The notes beneath the pieces were generated by a model. The model did not search any database. It was not told the origin of the DNA and was given only the letters and a program-made list of their open reading frames with translations. The position numbers and the translations under genes were made by a program. Positions 9,188 through 19,419 of a DNA stretch of 42,344 bases are shown here, one piece after another. The first letter of the stretch is position 1. Each line of letters begins with the position of its first letter. This stretch comes from Mycobacterium asiaticum (GTDB taxonomy: Bacteria > Actinomycetota > Actinomycetes > Mycobacteriales > Mycobacteriaceae), in contig NZ_LZLS01000074.1 in the NCBI RefSeq assembly GCF_001673365.1, forward strand, positions 1 to 42,344, in the 5' to 3' direction.

Positions 9188-11685
9188 TCAGCTGCGCAGT
9201 ACGGCGCCGACGCGCTCGGCGGCGCATTGCACCGCGGCGTCGCGAGCAGCGCTGGCGTCATCCTCGGTGAGGGTTCGGTCCGGCGCGCGGAACCGCAGTG
9301 CAAAGGTCAGCGACTTGCGGTCCTCGCCGATCTGCGGACCGACAAAGACGTCGAACAGCGCAATGTGTTCGAGCAGGTCGCCCGCTCCGTCGCGCACGGC
9401 ATCCTCGACCGTTTGCGCGGGAGTGTCGGCGGACACCACCAGGCTGACGTCTTGGAACACGGCCGGAAATGGCGATACGCGCGGGGCCGGCAACACAGCA
9501 GCGGTGGGCATCGCGTCCATGTTCAGCTCAAGCGCGCAGGTGCCTTTCGGCAGGCCCGTGCGTTCAATCACCGCAGGATGCAACTGGCCGGCGTGTCCGA
9601 TTACCGCCCCCGCGACCAGCACCTCCGCGCACCGGCCCGGATGCCAGGGCAGCTGCTGGGCGGGCTGCAGCGTGACATCCACTCCGCTGGCCCGCGCGAT
9701 GACCCGTACCGCCTCGAAGGCGTCGGCTGCCTCGACGGCACGCCCTGGGCCCCACGGTCCGCGCGGCTCGCGCAGACCCGCCAGCACCGCGGCGACATGC
9801 TGGGGTTGTCTGGGCAGGGACGCGTCCAACGTGGCGATTTCGACATCGGTGGGTGGCCGGTCAACCGGGATCAGTTCGACCGCACGAGTCTGCTCGGTCG
9901 GTTGCACCACCTGGGCGATAGCAAACAGAGCGGCGTCGCTGAGACCACGGGAGACGTTGCGTCCCAACGCTTCCAGCAACGCCGGCAGCAAGGTAGTGGC
10001 CAACTGCGGACGATCGGCCTCCAGCGGGTTGAGCACACTGGTGGTGCGGCGCCGCGGGTCATCGTCCGGCAATCCCCACAAGTCGAACACGTCGGTCGGC
10101 AGGAACGGCGTCGGCAAAATCTCTACGAAACCCGAGAGGGCTAGTGACTTGCCGATTGCCCGGCGTCGCTGCTGGACGGCGGTGAGTCCGCGCCCCGCGG
10201 GAGCCGTCGGCAGCACCGACGGGATGACTTCCAGGCCCTCCAGCCGCAGCACTTCCTCAACGAGGTCGGCCGGTTGTCGCAGGTCGGGCCGCCAACTAGG
10301 CGGCGTGACCGTCAGCGTGCCGCCGTCCTGATCGGTCCGGGCGCCGACCTGGGTCAGCCGCCGGACGGTGGTCCCCGGGGCGTAGGCCACTCCGGCGAAG
10401 CGGTCCGGAAGGTCAGCCGGAATCTGAATTGGCGACCCAGCCCAATCGGCAGCCGAGTTGCCGACTGGCGGGTCTCCGCGCCAGTCGGTCAGGGTGGGTT
10501 CGGCCGCTCCCCCGGCGATGTCGACGAGCAGCCGAGCACAGCGATCCAACACCGCCACCGATATAGCCGGGTCGACCGCGCGCTCGTAGCGTCGGGCGGC
10601 CTCACTGGGCAGGTGTAGCCGTCGTTGGGTGCGCGATATCGCGGCCGGGTCCCAGACCGCTGCCTCCAACAACACGTCGGTGGAATCGGGGCGCACCTCG
10701 GTGCTGGCTGCCCCCATCACGCCGCCGATCGCCGCCGTCGTTACCTCGTCGACGATCAGGACGTCGACCGGTTCCAGCTTTCGTTCGACGTCGTCGAGGG
10801 TGACGACGGTTTCGCCCGGACGCGCGAACCGCACGTCGAATCCCCCGGCGATGCGGGCGCGGTCATGGGCGTGCATCGGGTGCCCGAGTTCGAGCATCAC
10901 GTAGTTGGTGACGTCGACTGCCGGTGAGGTGGCGCGGATACCGCACAATAGGAGCCGTCGCTGCAGCCACCACGGCGACACCGCAGCGGCGTCGATGCCG
11001 GTGACCGGGCGCAGCGCGAACCGGCGCACCCCGGTAGCGGCGTCCACCGTCAGCGGCCAGGCCTCGCCCTCGGCGGGTAGGGACTCCACGTTTGCAGGGT
11101 CGACGAAGTCCAGGTCGAAGGCGCACGCAATTTCGCGGGCCAGGCCGCGCACAGACATGCCGTAACCCCGATCGGGGGTGATGGCCAGATGAAAGACGAC
11201 GTCGTCCAGGCCCAGCACCGCAGCACCATCGGCTCCTGGTTCGGCGGTTCCCCGCGGCAGCACCAGGATCCCGGAATGGTCTGCGCCCAACCCGAGTTCG
11301 GCCGCCGAGCAGATCATCCCGTTGGAGTTGCGCCCGTAGGTCTTGCGTGCGGCAATCGTGAAGTCACCCGGCAACGTGGCGCCGGGCAGGGCCACCACGA
11401 CCAGGTCGCCAACCACGAAATTCGTTGCACCACAGACTATTTCCTGAGGATCCGGGTTACCGACGTCGACCAGGCAGGCCCGGATTGGTTTCTTGAAACC
11501 GGTCAGTTCTTCAATTTCGGCCACCCGACCCACCGCCAGCGGGCCGTCGACCGGACCGAGTGCGACCACCTCCTCGACCTCGTGGCCAATGCGTACGAAG
11601 GCCTGCTCGAGCTCGGCGGGACTTACGTCCCAACCCGGAGCACCGGTCGAGACGACCTCACGCAGCCAGCTGTACGGAACGCGCA

Positions 11686-11686
<1 letters not shown>
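9188..11686 (-). CDS. pheT: Phenylalanine-tRNA ligase beta subunit
   Basis: 832 residues, the normal length. PheT pairs with PheS in an alpha2beta2 enzyme that charges tRNA-Phe in the cytoplasm. Visible domains in order: N-terminal segment ([12 protein letters not shown]), tRNA-binding OB fold (about 45-155), B3/B4 editing region, B5 domain, core, and the C-terminal ferredoxin-like anticodon-binding domain (about 735-832, beginning [18 protein letters not shown]). Its ATG overlaps the pheS stop in TGATG, so the two are translationally coupled. Same arrangement as Rv1649-Rv1650. Confidence 0.98.
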
Positions 11687-12747
<1,061 letters not shown>

Positions 12748-12820
12748 CTAACGAGGCTGTTCGGGCGGCCCGGCCTCTGCCCCGCCCGACGGGCTCCAGT
12801 GCGGCCCGCATCGTCGCAGG

Positions 12821-12839
12821 GTCACAGCACGGGTGTGAC
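12821..12839 (-). promoter_or_regulatory. Inverted repeat in pheS leader
   Basis: GTCACA and TGTGAC flank a 7-nt spacer, just downstream of the predicted pheS transcription start. It could be an operator or a weak leader hairpin. The half-sites resemble CRP half-sites but in the reversed arrangement, so a CRP site is not claimed. Confidence 0.35.
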
Positions 12840-12849
12840 GCAACTGCCG

Positions 12850-12855
12850 ATCATA
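12850..12855 (-). promoter_or_regulatory. pheST promoter -10 box
   Basis: On the minus strand TATGAT fits the mycobacterial SigA -10 (TAnnnT). GTGACA lies about 15 nt further upstream as a weak, short-spaced -35 candidate. The start would fall near 12842, giving a leader of roughly 110 nt before the pheS GTG. Confidence 0.5.
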
Positions 12856-12889
12856 AGTCATGGCCCGTTGTGTCACGGATCACCGGCGA

Positions 12890-12958
12890 TCAGGTAGTCG
12901 TCGAGGAGCCTGGCGCACCCGCGTCTGTCGTCGAGAGATAAACCACGCACACGCTCAT
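12890..12958 (-). CDS. Possible 22-codon small ORF upstream of pheS
   Basis: An ATG at 12958 opens a 22-codon frame (MSVCVVYLSTTDAGAPGSST, then TT) between the rhomboid-like gene and pheS. A TATAAA box and a TCGACG inverted repeat lie 20-35 bp upstream. There is no strong ribosome site and no run of Phe codons, so it is not a classic phe leader peptide. It could equally be chance. Confidence 0.2.
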   Translation of the reverse strand: MSVCVVYLSTTDAGAPGSSTTT

Positions 12959-12971
12959 CGGCGAGTCGTGT

Positions 12972-12994
12972 TCGACGTTTATATGTCGCGTCGA
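12972..12994 (-). promoter_or_regulatory. TCGACG inverted repeat over a TATAAA box
   Basis: TCGACG and CGTCGA are perfect 6-nt arms 11 nt apart, enclosing TATAAA on the minus strand. The arrangement suits an operator overlapping a -10 box between the rhomboid-like gene and pheS. No regulator can be named. Confidence 0.35.
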
Positions 12995-13028
12995 CCCCGG
13001 CGGGTGAAACGCGAGCAAGTGATAATTC

Positions 13029-13835
13029 CTAATTCGCCGGGGTCGACACCACGGGCAGCATTGAGTTCGCATCAAGTGGTGCGCGAACAGCGAGCCGTCC
13101 GGCCACTCCATGCGCCACCGCGGCGCCCAGCACTCCGAACACGATTCCCGCAGCCATTCCGACCGTGCTGTGCGCCAATATGAGGAACCCGAAACCCGCG
13201 GAGTTGAGCAGCATCAGGCAGCGCAACGGCGTCCAGTGCACGGCCGCACGGAACCGCATACCGAGCAAGATCCCCAGGCCCAGGGCGACGGCATGGCCAG
13301 CGTTGGTGAACTCGCCGCCCAGCACCGCCGCACAGATGCTGACGGCCAGCCACCAGGTGATCCACGCCGGGCGCCAGCGAGGCGGAATCGCCCCGGTCAG
13401 TCCCCCCAGGACCGCCAGCGCGCCGTAACTCATCCCGACGTCGCTGGCGTGCGCGATCGACCACGGCATCCAGCCGAGCTTGACTGCCCCCGCCAACGCC
13501 GCCGCCACCACGAGGGTGGCACCGATGTGGCCGATGAGGAAGGTGACGACCAGCCGAATGGTGTGCAGCTGCAGCTCTGCCAGCACCAGCAGGCAAGTCA
13601 GAAAAGGCAGCCAGAAATACAACGGGCCGGCCTCCACCACGAATGCGCTGCCGACCAGGGTTCCCAGCCTTCCGTGCGAGAGGTTGTGCAGGTTGGTGCT
13701 CGCGTGCCGAATCACACGGTCATGGACCTGCGGGCTCACCATCAACATGGTGGTGCTGACCGCAAAGAGGGCAGCCACGTAGCCCACGGTGAAGCGGACC
13801 CGCGACAGCCGGGCGAGAAGGCCAGAAAACATCAC
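13029..13835 (-). CDS. Rhomboid-like integral membrane protein (Rv1648-like)
   Basis: 268 residues with about six or seven hydrophobic segments. It matches the place and length of M. tuberculosis Rv1648, between the adenylyl cyclase and pheS. The pattern HASDVGMSYGALAVLGG (GxSxG-like) followed by NAGHAVALGLGILLG (a late membrane His) resembles the Ser and His elements of rhomboid proteases, but the canonical GxSG is not exact, so activity is uncertain. The start is the GTG at 13833-13835, or the ATG right after it; the cyclase stop is 6 nt upstream, so the two genes are probably co-transcribed. Confidence 0.82.
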   Translation of the reverse strand: MMFSGLLARLSRVRFTVGYVAALFAVSTTMLMVSPQVHDRVIRHASTNLHNLSHGRLGTLVGSAFVVEAGPLYFWLPFLTCLLVLAELQLHTIRLVVTFLIGHIGATLVVAAALAGAVKLGWMPWSIAHASDVGMSYGALAVLGGLTGAIPPRWRPAWITWWLAVSICAAVLGGEFTNAGHAVALGLGILLGMRFRAAVHWTPLRCLMLLNSAGFGFLILAHSTVGMAAGIVFGVLGAAVAHGVAGRLAVRAPLDANSMLPVVSTPAN

Positions 13836-13841
13836 GTTCCA

Positions 13842-14804
13842 CTATGCATGGACGTTTGTCTCATTCGTGTTATCGCCAGCTGCCAACTCCCTATGAGCCT
13901 TGAGGCGATAAATGGCCAAGTCCGCCGGAATGCCGGTGAGTTTGGTGGAGAACATGGGCCGGCGCGCCCGCTTGGCGGTGACACCCATTTCGTCCAGCTC
14001 GCTCTGCGGAATCAAATCCAAGGTTGGACTCGAAACCATGACCCCGCCCTTGGTGGCGCGCTCCATCACGCGCGCGGCGATATTGACGTCGACACCGAGC
14101 CAATCCGAACCCAACCGCTGCGGCCGGCCGGTGTGGATTCCCACCCGCATTCGCGGCGTATAACCGTCTACTTCAACGGTTTTGATCGCTTCTTGAGCGG
14201 TGAGCACCGCCTTGACCGCAACATCGGGGTGGCGGAAGACCGCCATGATGCCGTCACCCATGCGCTTGACGATGTGTCCGCCCGCGTCGAGCAACGGAGA
14301 CTCGACAGCTCGCGCCACCTGGCGCAGCAACGTCAGGGCAGCATCATCCCCGGCGTGTAGTGACCAAGCCGAAAAGCCGACCAGGTCGGTGAACACCAGC
14401 GTCACTTCTGGATTTGCCGGTCGCCGGGAAACTCCCTCGGTGATCGCCTGCCACACCTGCAACACACCCAAGCTGACCTCGCGTGAGGCGGCGTCGCGGT
14501 CGCCTAACAGCCGGTCGGCTGCCCGCGCCGCGGCGCTCGGTCCGCCCTCGCCCGCGGTAGACAACGGGTCACCGAACTCGGGATCACCAGGTAGGAAGCG
14601 ACGAGCCCGCTTGACGAACCCAACCACGCCGGGGCTGTGGTTGGTATTACTGAGCCACTTCGCCGGAGATCGTCGCCGCGGAGTGTCTTCTGCAACCGCC
14701 GTCGCATTCTGGTCGGGTTCGCCGGACTTTGATTCGTCAGGCCCGACCTCCACTCGGCTAGGGTATCGCGATTTGACTTGACCCGAGCAACACAGCTGCG
14801 CCAC
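13842..14804 (-). CDS. Class III adenylyl cyclase (Rv1647-like)
   Basis: 320 residues from the GTG at 14804. It makes cAMP from ATP in the cytoplasm. The catalytic domain covers about residues 130-300 and has all class III positions: metal-binding Asp140 (VFTDLVGFS) and Asp184 (MGDG), adenine-selecting Lys180 and Asp239, and transition-state Asn241 and Arg245 (VNIAARV). The N-terminal ~110 residues are polar with no membrane segment. A second start, the GTG at 14753, follows TACCCT by 6 nt, which would be leaderless and is equally plausible. The rhomboid-like gene follows 6 nt after the stop. Confidence 0.9.
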   Translation of the reverse strand: MAQLCCSGQVKSRYPSRVEVGPDESKSGEPDQNATAVAEDTPRRRSPAKWLSNTNHSPGVVGFVKRARRFLPGDPEFGDPLSTAGEGGPSAAARAADRLLGDRDAASREVSLGVLQVWQAITEGVSRRPANPEVTLVFTDLVGFSAWSLHAGDDAALTLLRQVARAVESPLLDAGGHIVKRMGDGIMAVFRHPDVAVKAVLTAQEAIKTVEVDGYTPRMRVGIHTGRPQRLGSDWLGVDVNIAARVMERATKGGVMVSSPTLDLIPQSELDEMGVTAKRARRPMFSTKLTGIPADLAIYRLKAHRELAAGDNTNETNVHA

Positions 14805-14958
14805 TTACGTCACACACGTAGGCAAACGTGCAGATCACATGGGTACTGCGGAGCTGTGGAGAGTCCGTAACGCAGGTACGACACATATGTCGAAATCGTA
14901 GACAACGCATGTTGTCACCGTTTATCGTGAGCGCAAATTAGGCGCTTTGGAGGCCGTG

Positions 14959-16014
14959 ATGACTGTTCCCTCGACGACAGCGGCTGACCCTCTCGGGCCC
15001 GACTCACTCACCTGGAAATATTTCGGAGACCTGCGCACCGGAATGATGGGCATCTGGATCGGCGCGATCCAGAACATGTATCCCGAACTGGGCGCCGGGG
15101 TCGAAGAACATTCGATTCTGCTGCGCGAACCGCTGCAGCGGGTGGCCCGCTCGGTGTATCCGATCATGGGAGTGGTCTACGACGGCGACCGCGCGGCCGA
15201 AACCGGCCAGCAGATCAAGAGCTACCACCGCACCATCAAGGGAACCGACGGCGAGGGCCGTCGCTATCACGCCCTCAACCCCGAAACCTTCTACTGGGCC
15301 CACGCGACATTCTTCATGCTCGTCATCAAAGTCGCCGAGTACTTCTGCGGCGGCCTGACCGAAGCCGAGAAGCGTCAACTGTTCGACGAGCACGTGCAGT
15401 GGTACCAGATGTACGGAATGAGCATGCGGCCAGTGCCGCACTCGTGGGAGGAATTCCAGGAGTATTGGGAGCGGGTCGGCCGCGAGCAGCTAGAGATCAA
15501 CCAGGCCGTCCTGGACATCTTCGACATTCGCATTCCGAAACCCCGATTCGTTTTGCTACCCACACCGATCTGGGATCAGATTTTCAAGCCACTGGTCGCG
15601 GGACAACGTTGGATTGCGGCCGGATTATTCGAGCCCGCGGTGCGGGAAAAAGCAGGAATGCGCTGGACGCCGGGCGACGAAATGCTGCTGCGGCTGTTCG
15701 GCAAACTGGTCGAGCTGGCGTTCCTGGCGGTGCCCGACGAAATTCGTCTGCACCCCCGCGCATTGGCCGCCTACCGGCGCGCCGAGGGCCGAATCCGCAG
15801 CGACGCGCCGTTGGTCGAGGCGCCGGCATTCATGGCGCCGCCGCGGGACCGTCGTGGGCTGCCCATGCACTATTTCCCGCCGCGCCCGCGCTTCCCGCTC
15901 GGTCGCCCACTGGAGCCGGCTCGCGCGATCATGGAGCGCGCCGGGTCACTGGTGCACAGCACGCTGTCCATCGCCGGCCTGCGCCCCGCGCGCGGGCGCG
16001 GACGGGCGGCGTGA
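14959..16014 (+). CDS. DUF2236 (MpaB-type oxygenase-like) protein, Rv1645c-like
   Basis: 351 residues from the ATG at 14959, which has TTGGAGG 5 nt upstream; upstream TTG and GTG codons are too close to that site. DUF2236 proteins are helical and some relatives (latex-clearing protein) bind heme. The family pattern is clear: YHRTIKGTDGEGRRYHALNP, then WAHATFF, then a Tyr- and Glu-rich helix. It stands divergent from the adenylyl cyclase and convergent with a PE gene, as Rv1645c stands opposite its neighbours. Substrate unknown. Confidence 0.88.
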   Translation: MTVPSTTAADPLGPDSLTWKYFGDLRTGMMGIWIGAIQNMYPELGAGVEEHSILLREPLQRVARSVYPIMGVVYDGDRAAETGQQIKSYHRTIKGTDGEGRRYHALNPETFYWAHATFFMLVIKVAEYFCGGLTEAEKRQLFDEHVQWYQMYGMSMRPVPHSWEEFQEYWERVGREQLEINQAVLDIFDIRIPKPRFVLLPTPIWDQIFKPLVAGQRWIAAGLFEPAVREKAGMRWTPGDEMLLRLFGKLVELAFLAVPDEIRLHPRALAAYRRAEGRIRSDAPLVEAPAFMAPPRDRRGLPMHYFPPRPRFPLGRPLEPARAIMERAGSLVHSTLSIAGLRPARGRGRAA

Positions 16015-16024
16015 ACGCTCTGAT

Positions 16025-16828
16025 CTAGAAGCCAAGCGGCTTAAGGAACAGCGGTTCGAGCCCGAATCGGTTTCCCTGGAACCAGAACTGCCAACCGAGC
16101 GCGGTGATCGAGCCGCCGGTAATCTGCAGTGGCAGTGTCCCATTCAACGAAATCCCTTGAGGGCCAAACGGAGTGAGTTGACTCATCGAGGCCGTGAACG
16201 CACCGGTGGCAGAGAACGTTCCCGACCCATTCGTCGACATCCACACCAGCGGACCCAACGGGGTATTGATGGTGCCGGTTGCATTGGCGACGAACCCGCC
16301 CACCCCGCTGAGATCGGACGGAAAGAACGGAATTCCACTGAGCGACAGCGACCCAATCTGGCCGAACGGACCATTGAGGACCGCGGATTGGTAGATACCC
16401 GCCATGCTGATGCTCGACGAAATTTGCAACGGACCGTAGTTGGACACCTGCGAAATGGTTTGAAGATCGCTGACCACCGTCTCAGCCGGATTGGCGACGC
16501 CGGCGGGAGCAAGCAGCGGACTGCCGCCGAGCAGCGCCTGCTGAGCGTTGGCGAACTCGGCGCCGAGGTATTTCGCCGCTCCGCCATTCAATAGAGACAC
16601 GAAGCGGTCGTGATAAACCGCCGCCTCATCGCACAGCGACTGGAATTGTCGCGCGTGCGTACCGAACAGCGCCGTGACCGCGGCCGACACCTCGTCAGCG
16701 GCCGGGGCCGCGATGGCGGTGGTTTGCGTTGCGGCCGCGGCGTTCGCGTTGCGCAATCCAGTACCGATTTGCTGGAGGTTTCCGCTCGCCGCCGAGACAA
16801 TATCGGGCAGCACATTCAGAAGTGACAT
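16025..16828 (-). CDS. PE protein with beta-rich TPxGP tail
   Basis: 267 residues, start MSLLNVLPDIVSAASGNLQQ with GAGGGGA before the ATG. PE domain (1 to about 95) ends with YLGAE, the YxxxE ESX motif. The tail of about 160 residues carries repeated units built on (T/G)PxG(P/Q) followed some 5-8 residues later by (N/S)G: NGPFGQIGSLSLSG, NTPLGPLVWMSTNG, LTPFGPQGISLNG. The same unit occurs in the next PE gene (16972-17970). The tail looks beta-rich. The gene ends 10 bp from the convergent DUF2236 gene. M. tuberculosis has one PE gene (PE17) in this neighbourhood. Confidence 0.88.
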   Translation of the reverse strand: MSLLNVLPDIVSAASGNLQQIGTGLRNANAAAATQTTAIAAPAADEVSAAVTALFGTHARQFQSLCDEAAVYHDRFVSLLNGGAAKYLGAEFANAQQALLGGSPLLAPAGVANPAETVVSDLQTISQVSNYGPLQISSSISMAGIYQSAVLNGPFGQIGSLSLSGIPFFPSDLSGVGGFVANATGTINTPLGPLVWMSTNGSGTFSATGAFTASMSQLTPFGPQGISLNGTLPLQITGGSITALGWQFWFQGNRFGLEPLFLKPLGF

Positions 16829-16867
16829 CGTTTCCCCTCTTTCGGAGACCCCTCGAAACCGAAGTCG

Positions 16868-16898
16868 GCTATTACACGCGAGCTGAATAGTAACAGCG
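16868..16898 (-). promoter_or_regulatory. 31-bp upstream element shared by two PE genes, copy 1
   Basis: This segment is 28/31 identical to 18021-18051. It contains GAATAGTAACAGCG in full. On the minus strand this gives TACTAT, a TAnnnT -10 box. The outer parts GCTATTAC and GTAACAGC form an imperfect inverted repeat (7/8). It lies 40-70 bp upstream of the PE start at 16828. Confidence 0.6.
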
Positions 16899-16971
16899 AA
16901 AGGTCACACTACCCGCTAATGAAATGCAAATGTCGCGGGTGCGCGCGGGGTTTACCGTCGGAGCAGACGAG

Positions 16972-17970
16972 CTATAAGGGGAGGCCGACCAACTTCAGCA
17001 CTTCGGTACCGAGTCCACCGAACTGGGAGCCCTGGAAGGCGAAGTCGGAACCAATCCAGGTCTGGGTAAAGCCGGAGGCGGTGTAGCTGTACTGAGGCAA
17101 GGACATAGTCATCGGCGCAGAAGATGCGAACAACCCGCCGAACGGAATCCTCACGTCGAGCGATGGGCCGATCGCGCTGCCTCCCAACTGGCCCAACGGC
17201 AGCGAGACCGCCTGGTGGCCAAACAGACACGCGTGGACCCAGTCGAAGGGCGCGGTCGCGGCGACGGTCGCGGCTCCCAGCATGTTTCCGCTGCTGACCG
17301 CGCTAGAAAACGCGTTGAAGCTATTGAACAGCGAATAGCCGCCGGTGACTATCGGACCCGCCGCAGCCAGCGCCAACCGCACCTGGGGAGGAACGAGGAG
17401 CGAGCCGCCGGTTAGTTGCAGCGTCCCCAGGGTTTGGCTCGTCGTCATCTGCCCGTTGATTGACAGCGACGCGGGACCTATTGGCGTAGATGCACTCATG
17501 GTCATGCTCAGCGGACCGTTGCCAGTGTCGGGCATGGTGGCCGTCTGCGTGATCGCGATGGGCCCGAACGGAGTATCTATGCTGCTGACCGAAGAGGTAG
17601 CTGCGGCGGGGGCAGCATTTCCGATCAGCGGATGCCCGAGCAGCGCTTGGGCCGGCCCGTTGATCGCGTTCACCAACGCTTGCTGGGCGTTGCCGATCTC
17701 GGCACTCACATACTTAGCTGCACCGCCGTTCAACAAATTCACGAACTCGGCATGAAAAGCGGATGCCCGGGCATTGAGAGTTTCAAATTCCCGTGCGTGT
17801 GAACCAAAAAGGGTCACGACCGCGGCGGAGATTTCGTCGGCCGCTGCAGGCGTGATCGCGGTCGTCCGATCTACTGCCGCCACACTCGCACTGCGCAGTG
17901 CCGAACCTAGATCGTCCAAATTCGCGCTGGCCGCCGTTACCGCTTCTGGCACCACACTCAAAGAAGTCAT
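16972..17970 (-). CDS. PE protein with PE_PGRS-type linker and TPxGP tail
   Basis: 332 residues, start MTSLSVVPEAVTAASANLDD with AAGGGGAA upstream. PE domain (1 to about 95) ends with YVSAE. It is followed by ALLGHPLIGN, a variant of the GRPLIG linker that normally precedes PGRS repeats, but no PGRS follows. The remaining ~210 residues include TPFGPIAIT and TPIGPASLSING units like those of the PE gene at 16025-16828. The shared tail and near-identical upstream DNA show the two genes arose by duplication. Probably an ESX-5 substrate, function unknown. Confidence 0.88.
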   Translation of the reverse strand: MTSLSVVPEAVTAASANLDDLGSALRSASVAAVDRTTAITPAAADEISAAVVTLFGSHAREFETLNARASAFHAEFVNLLNGGAAKYVSAEIGNAQQALVNAINGPAQALLGHPLIGNAAPAAATSSVSSIDTPFGPIAITQTATMPDTGNGPLSMTMSASTPIGPASLSINGQMTTSQTLGTLQLTGGSLLVPPQVRLALAAAGPIVTGGYSLFNSFNAFSSAVSSGNMLGAATVAATAPFDWVHACLFGHQAVSLPLGQLGGSAIGPSLDVRIPFGGLFASSAPMTMSLPQYSYTASGFTQTWIGSDFAFQGSQFGGLGTEVLKLVGLPL

Positions 17971-18020
17971 GGGTTCCCCTTGCCGATCTGCTCAGCCGAT
18001 CTGCCAATATTCCGGCTCGC

Positions 18021-18051
18021 GCTATTAGACGAGAGCCGAATAGTAACAGCG
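18021..18051 (-). promoter_or_regulatory. 31-bp upstream element shared by two PE genes, copy 2
   Basis: Second copy of the 16868-16898 element, three mismatches, 51-81 bp upstream of the PE start at 17970. On the minus strand GTGACA lies 18 nt before TACTAT, a reasonable SigA-type promoter. Part of it (CCGAATAGT-AC) also occurs at 8048-8058 before another PE gene. Confidence 0.6.
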
Positions 18052-18128
18052 CGATCTCTGAGTTGTCACCGATCAATTTCAAATAATTTGGTCGGTTTCG
18101 GCGCGGTGGCGCCCGGCGGACCGGCAGG

Positions 18129-18935
18129 CTACGGTGCCGACGTCCCGGTCGCAGGCTGGCGTCTTAGCGCGCGCGCACTTTGGTAGAGGCAAATGGCCGA
18201 AGCCGCCGCAACATTGAGGCTTTCCGCCCCGCCGGCCATCGGAATCGTTATCCGCCGATCTGCTTGTTGCGCGATTTCAGGCGGCAATCCGTGGGACTCG
18301 GACCCGAACAGCCAGGCCGTGGGGTGGGCGAGCACGTCGTCGGAATCATCCAAGGACATCTCGCCGTCCACCGTGGTGGCCAGCACCTGCAAGCCTGCCG
18401 ATCTGAGCTGTCCCAGCAAGGCTTGGGTTTCGGGGGCAATTACCACCGGAACACTGAAAATACTGCCGGTCGACGCCCGCAGGCACTTGCCGTTATAGGG
18501 ATCGACGCTCTGGCCGGCCAGCACCACCGCCGAGGCTCCCATGGCGTCGGCGAGCCGGATCAGCGTGCCCGCGTTACCCGGTTCGCCGATGCCGATGGCT
18601 ACCGCGATCAAATGCGGAGAGCCCGTCAGCACTTCGTCCAGCCCAACGTCTGGAATCTCGCACACCGCAACCAGACCCACCGGAGTCACGGTGTCGGACA
18701 ACGCTTTTGCGGCCCGTTCTGTCACCAGGTGGACCGGTGTGCGCCGGTCGGCAAGCACCGCGTCGTGCCGGTGCGCCGCGTCCGCTGTGGCGAAAACCTC
18801 CCTGACCAGCCCGCGCTCGAACGCGGCGATAACCAGGTTTGCTCCTTCGGCGAGGAACAATCCCGCGCGACGCCGACCCGCGTGACGATGCAGCTTGACC
18901 GCTGCAGCCACCCGGGCCGAGCGTTCGGTGAGCAC
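18129..18935 (-). CDS. tsnR: SpoU/TrmH-family rRNA 2'-O-methyltransferase
   Basis: 268 residues from the GTG at 18935, 7 nt after the rplT stop; it gives the family N-terminus (V)LTERSARVAAAVKLHRH. An ATG at 18974 inside rplT is the alternative. SPOUT-class methyltransferases use S-adenosylmethionine through a C-terminal knot. All three motifs are visible: GEPGNAGTLIRLADAMGA (motif 1), LFGSESHGLP (motif 2) and IPMAGGAESLNVAAASAICL (motif 3). The N-terminal part is the substrate-binding domain. Position after rplT matches Rv1644, annotated tsnR. The exact rRNA target is not shown by the sequence. Confidence 0.93.
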   Translation of the reverse strand: MLTERSARVAAAVKLHRHAGRRRAGLFLAEGANLVIAAFERGLVREVFATADAAHRHDAVLADRRTPVHLVTERAAKALSDTVTPVGLVAVCEIPDVGLDEVLTGSPHLIAVAIGIGEPGNAGTLIRLADAMGASAVVLAGQSVDPYNGKCLRASTGSIFSVPVVIAPETQALLGQLRSAGLQVLATTVDGEMSLDDSDDVLAHPTAWLFGSESHGLPPEIAQQADRRITIPMAGGAESLNVAAASAICLYQSARALRRQPATGTSAP

Positions 18936-18942
18936 GGCCGGC

Positions 18943-19332
18943 TTAGGCAGCCTCTCCGGAAGGTGCGTTGACATCCTCGGGCAGCGCCGCACGGGCAACC
19001 TCGACCAGCGCGGTGAAAGCCGCCGGATCGGTGACCGCGATGTCGGCAAGGTTCTTGCGGTCCACTTCGACGCCCGCGGCCTTGAGACCCTGGATCAACC
19101 GGTTGTAAGTGATGTCGTTGGCACGCGCGGCCGCGTTGATTCGCGAGATCCACAACTTACGGAACTCGCCCTTGCGGGCACGCCGGTCACGGTAGGCGTA
19201 GTTCAGCGAATGCAGCTGCTGCTCTTTGGCTTTGCGGTAGAGGCGTGATCGCTGACCGCGATAGCCCTTGGATGCCTTCAGGACGCTGCGCCGCTTCTTG
19301 TGGGCGTTGACCGCCCGCTTTACGCGTGCCAT
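18943..19332 (-). CDS. rplT: Ribosomal protein bL20
   Basis: 129 residues, the usual length for mycobacteria (a short Ala/Glu-rich tail extends the core). Starts [20 protein letters not shown] and shows the [17 protein letters not shown] segment of L20, which binds 23S rRNA early in 50S assembly. Third gene of infC-rpmI-rplT. In E. coli and B. subtilis, L20 represses this operon by binding the leader mRNA. Confidence 0.99.
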   Translation of the reverse strand: MARVKRAVNAHKKRRSVLKASKGYRGQRSRLYRKAKEQQLHSLNYAYRDRRARKGEFRKLWISRINAAARANDITYNRLIQGLKAAGVEVDRKNLADIAVTDPAAFTALVEVARAALPEDVNAPSGEAA

Positions 19333-19419
19333 GGGTGTTCCTACTCTCGTTCAAAATCGGTCGGGGGCTGTCGCCAGCCCGCTGGTCTTTGGGTGATGTC
19401 GCGGTTGGAGCGCGCCGGT

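Noticed and set aside
14800..14860. CRP-like half-sites upstream of the adenylyl cyclase
   Set aside because: TGTGA half-sites occur but no pair with the correct TGTGA-6-TCACA spacing.
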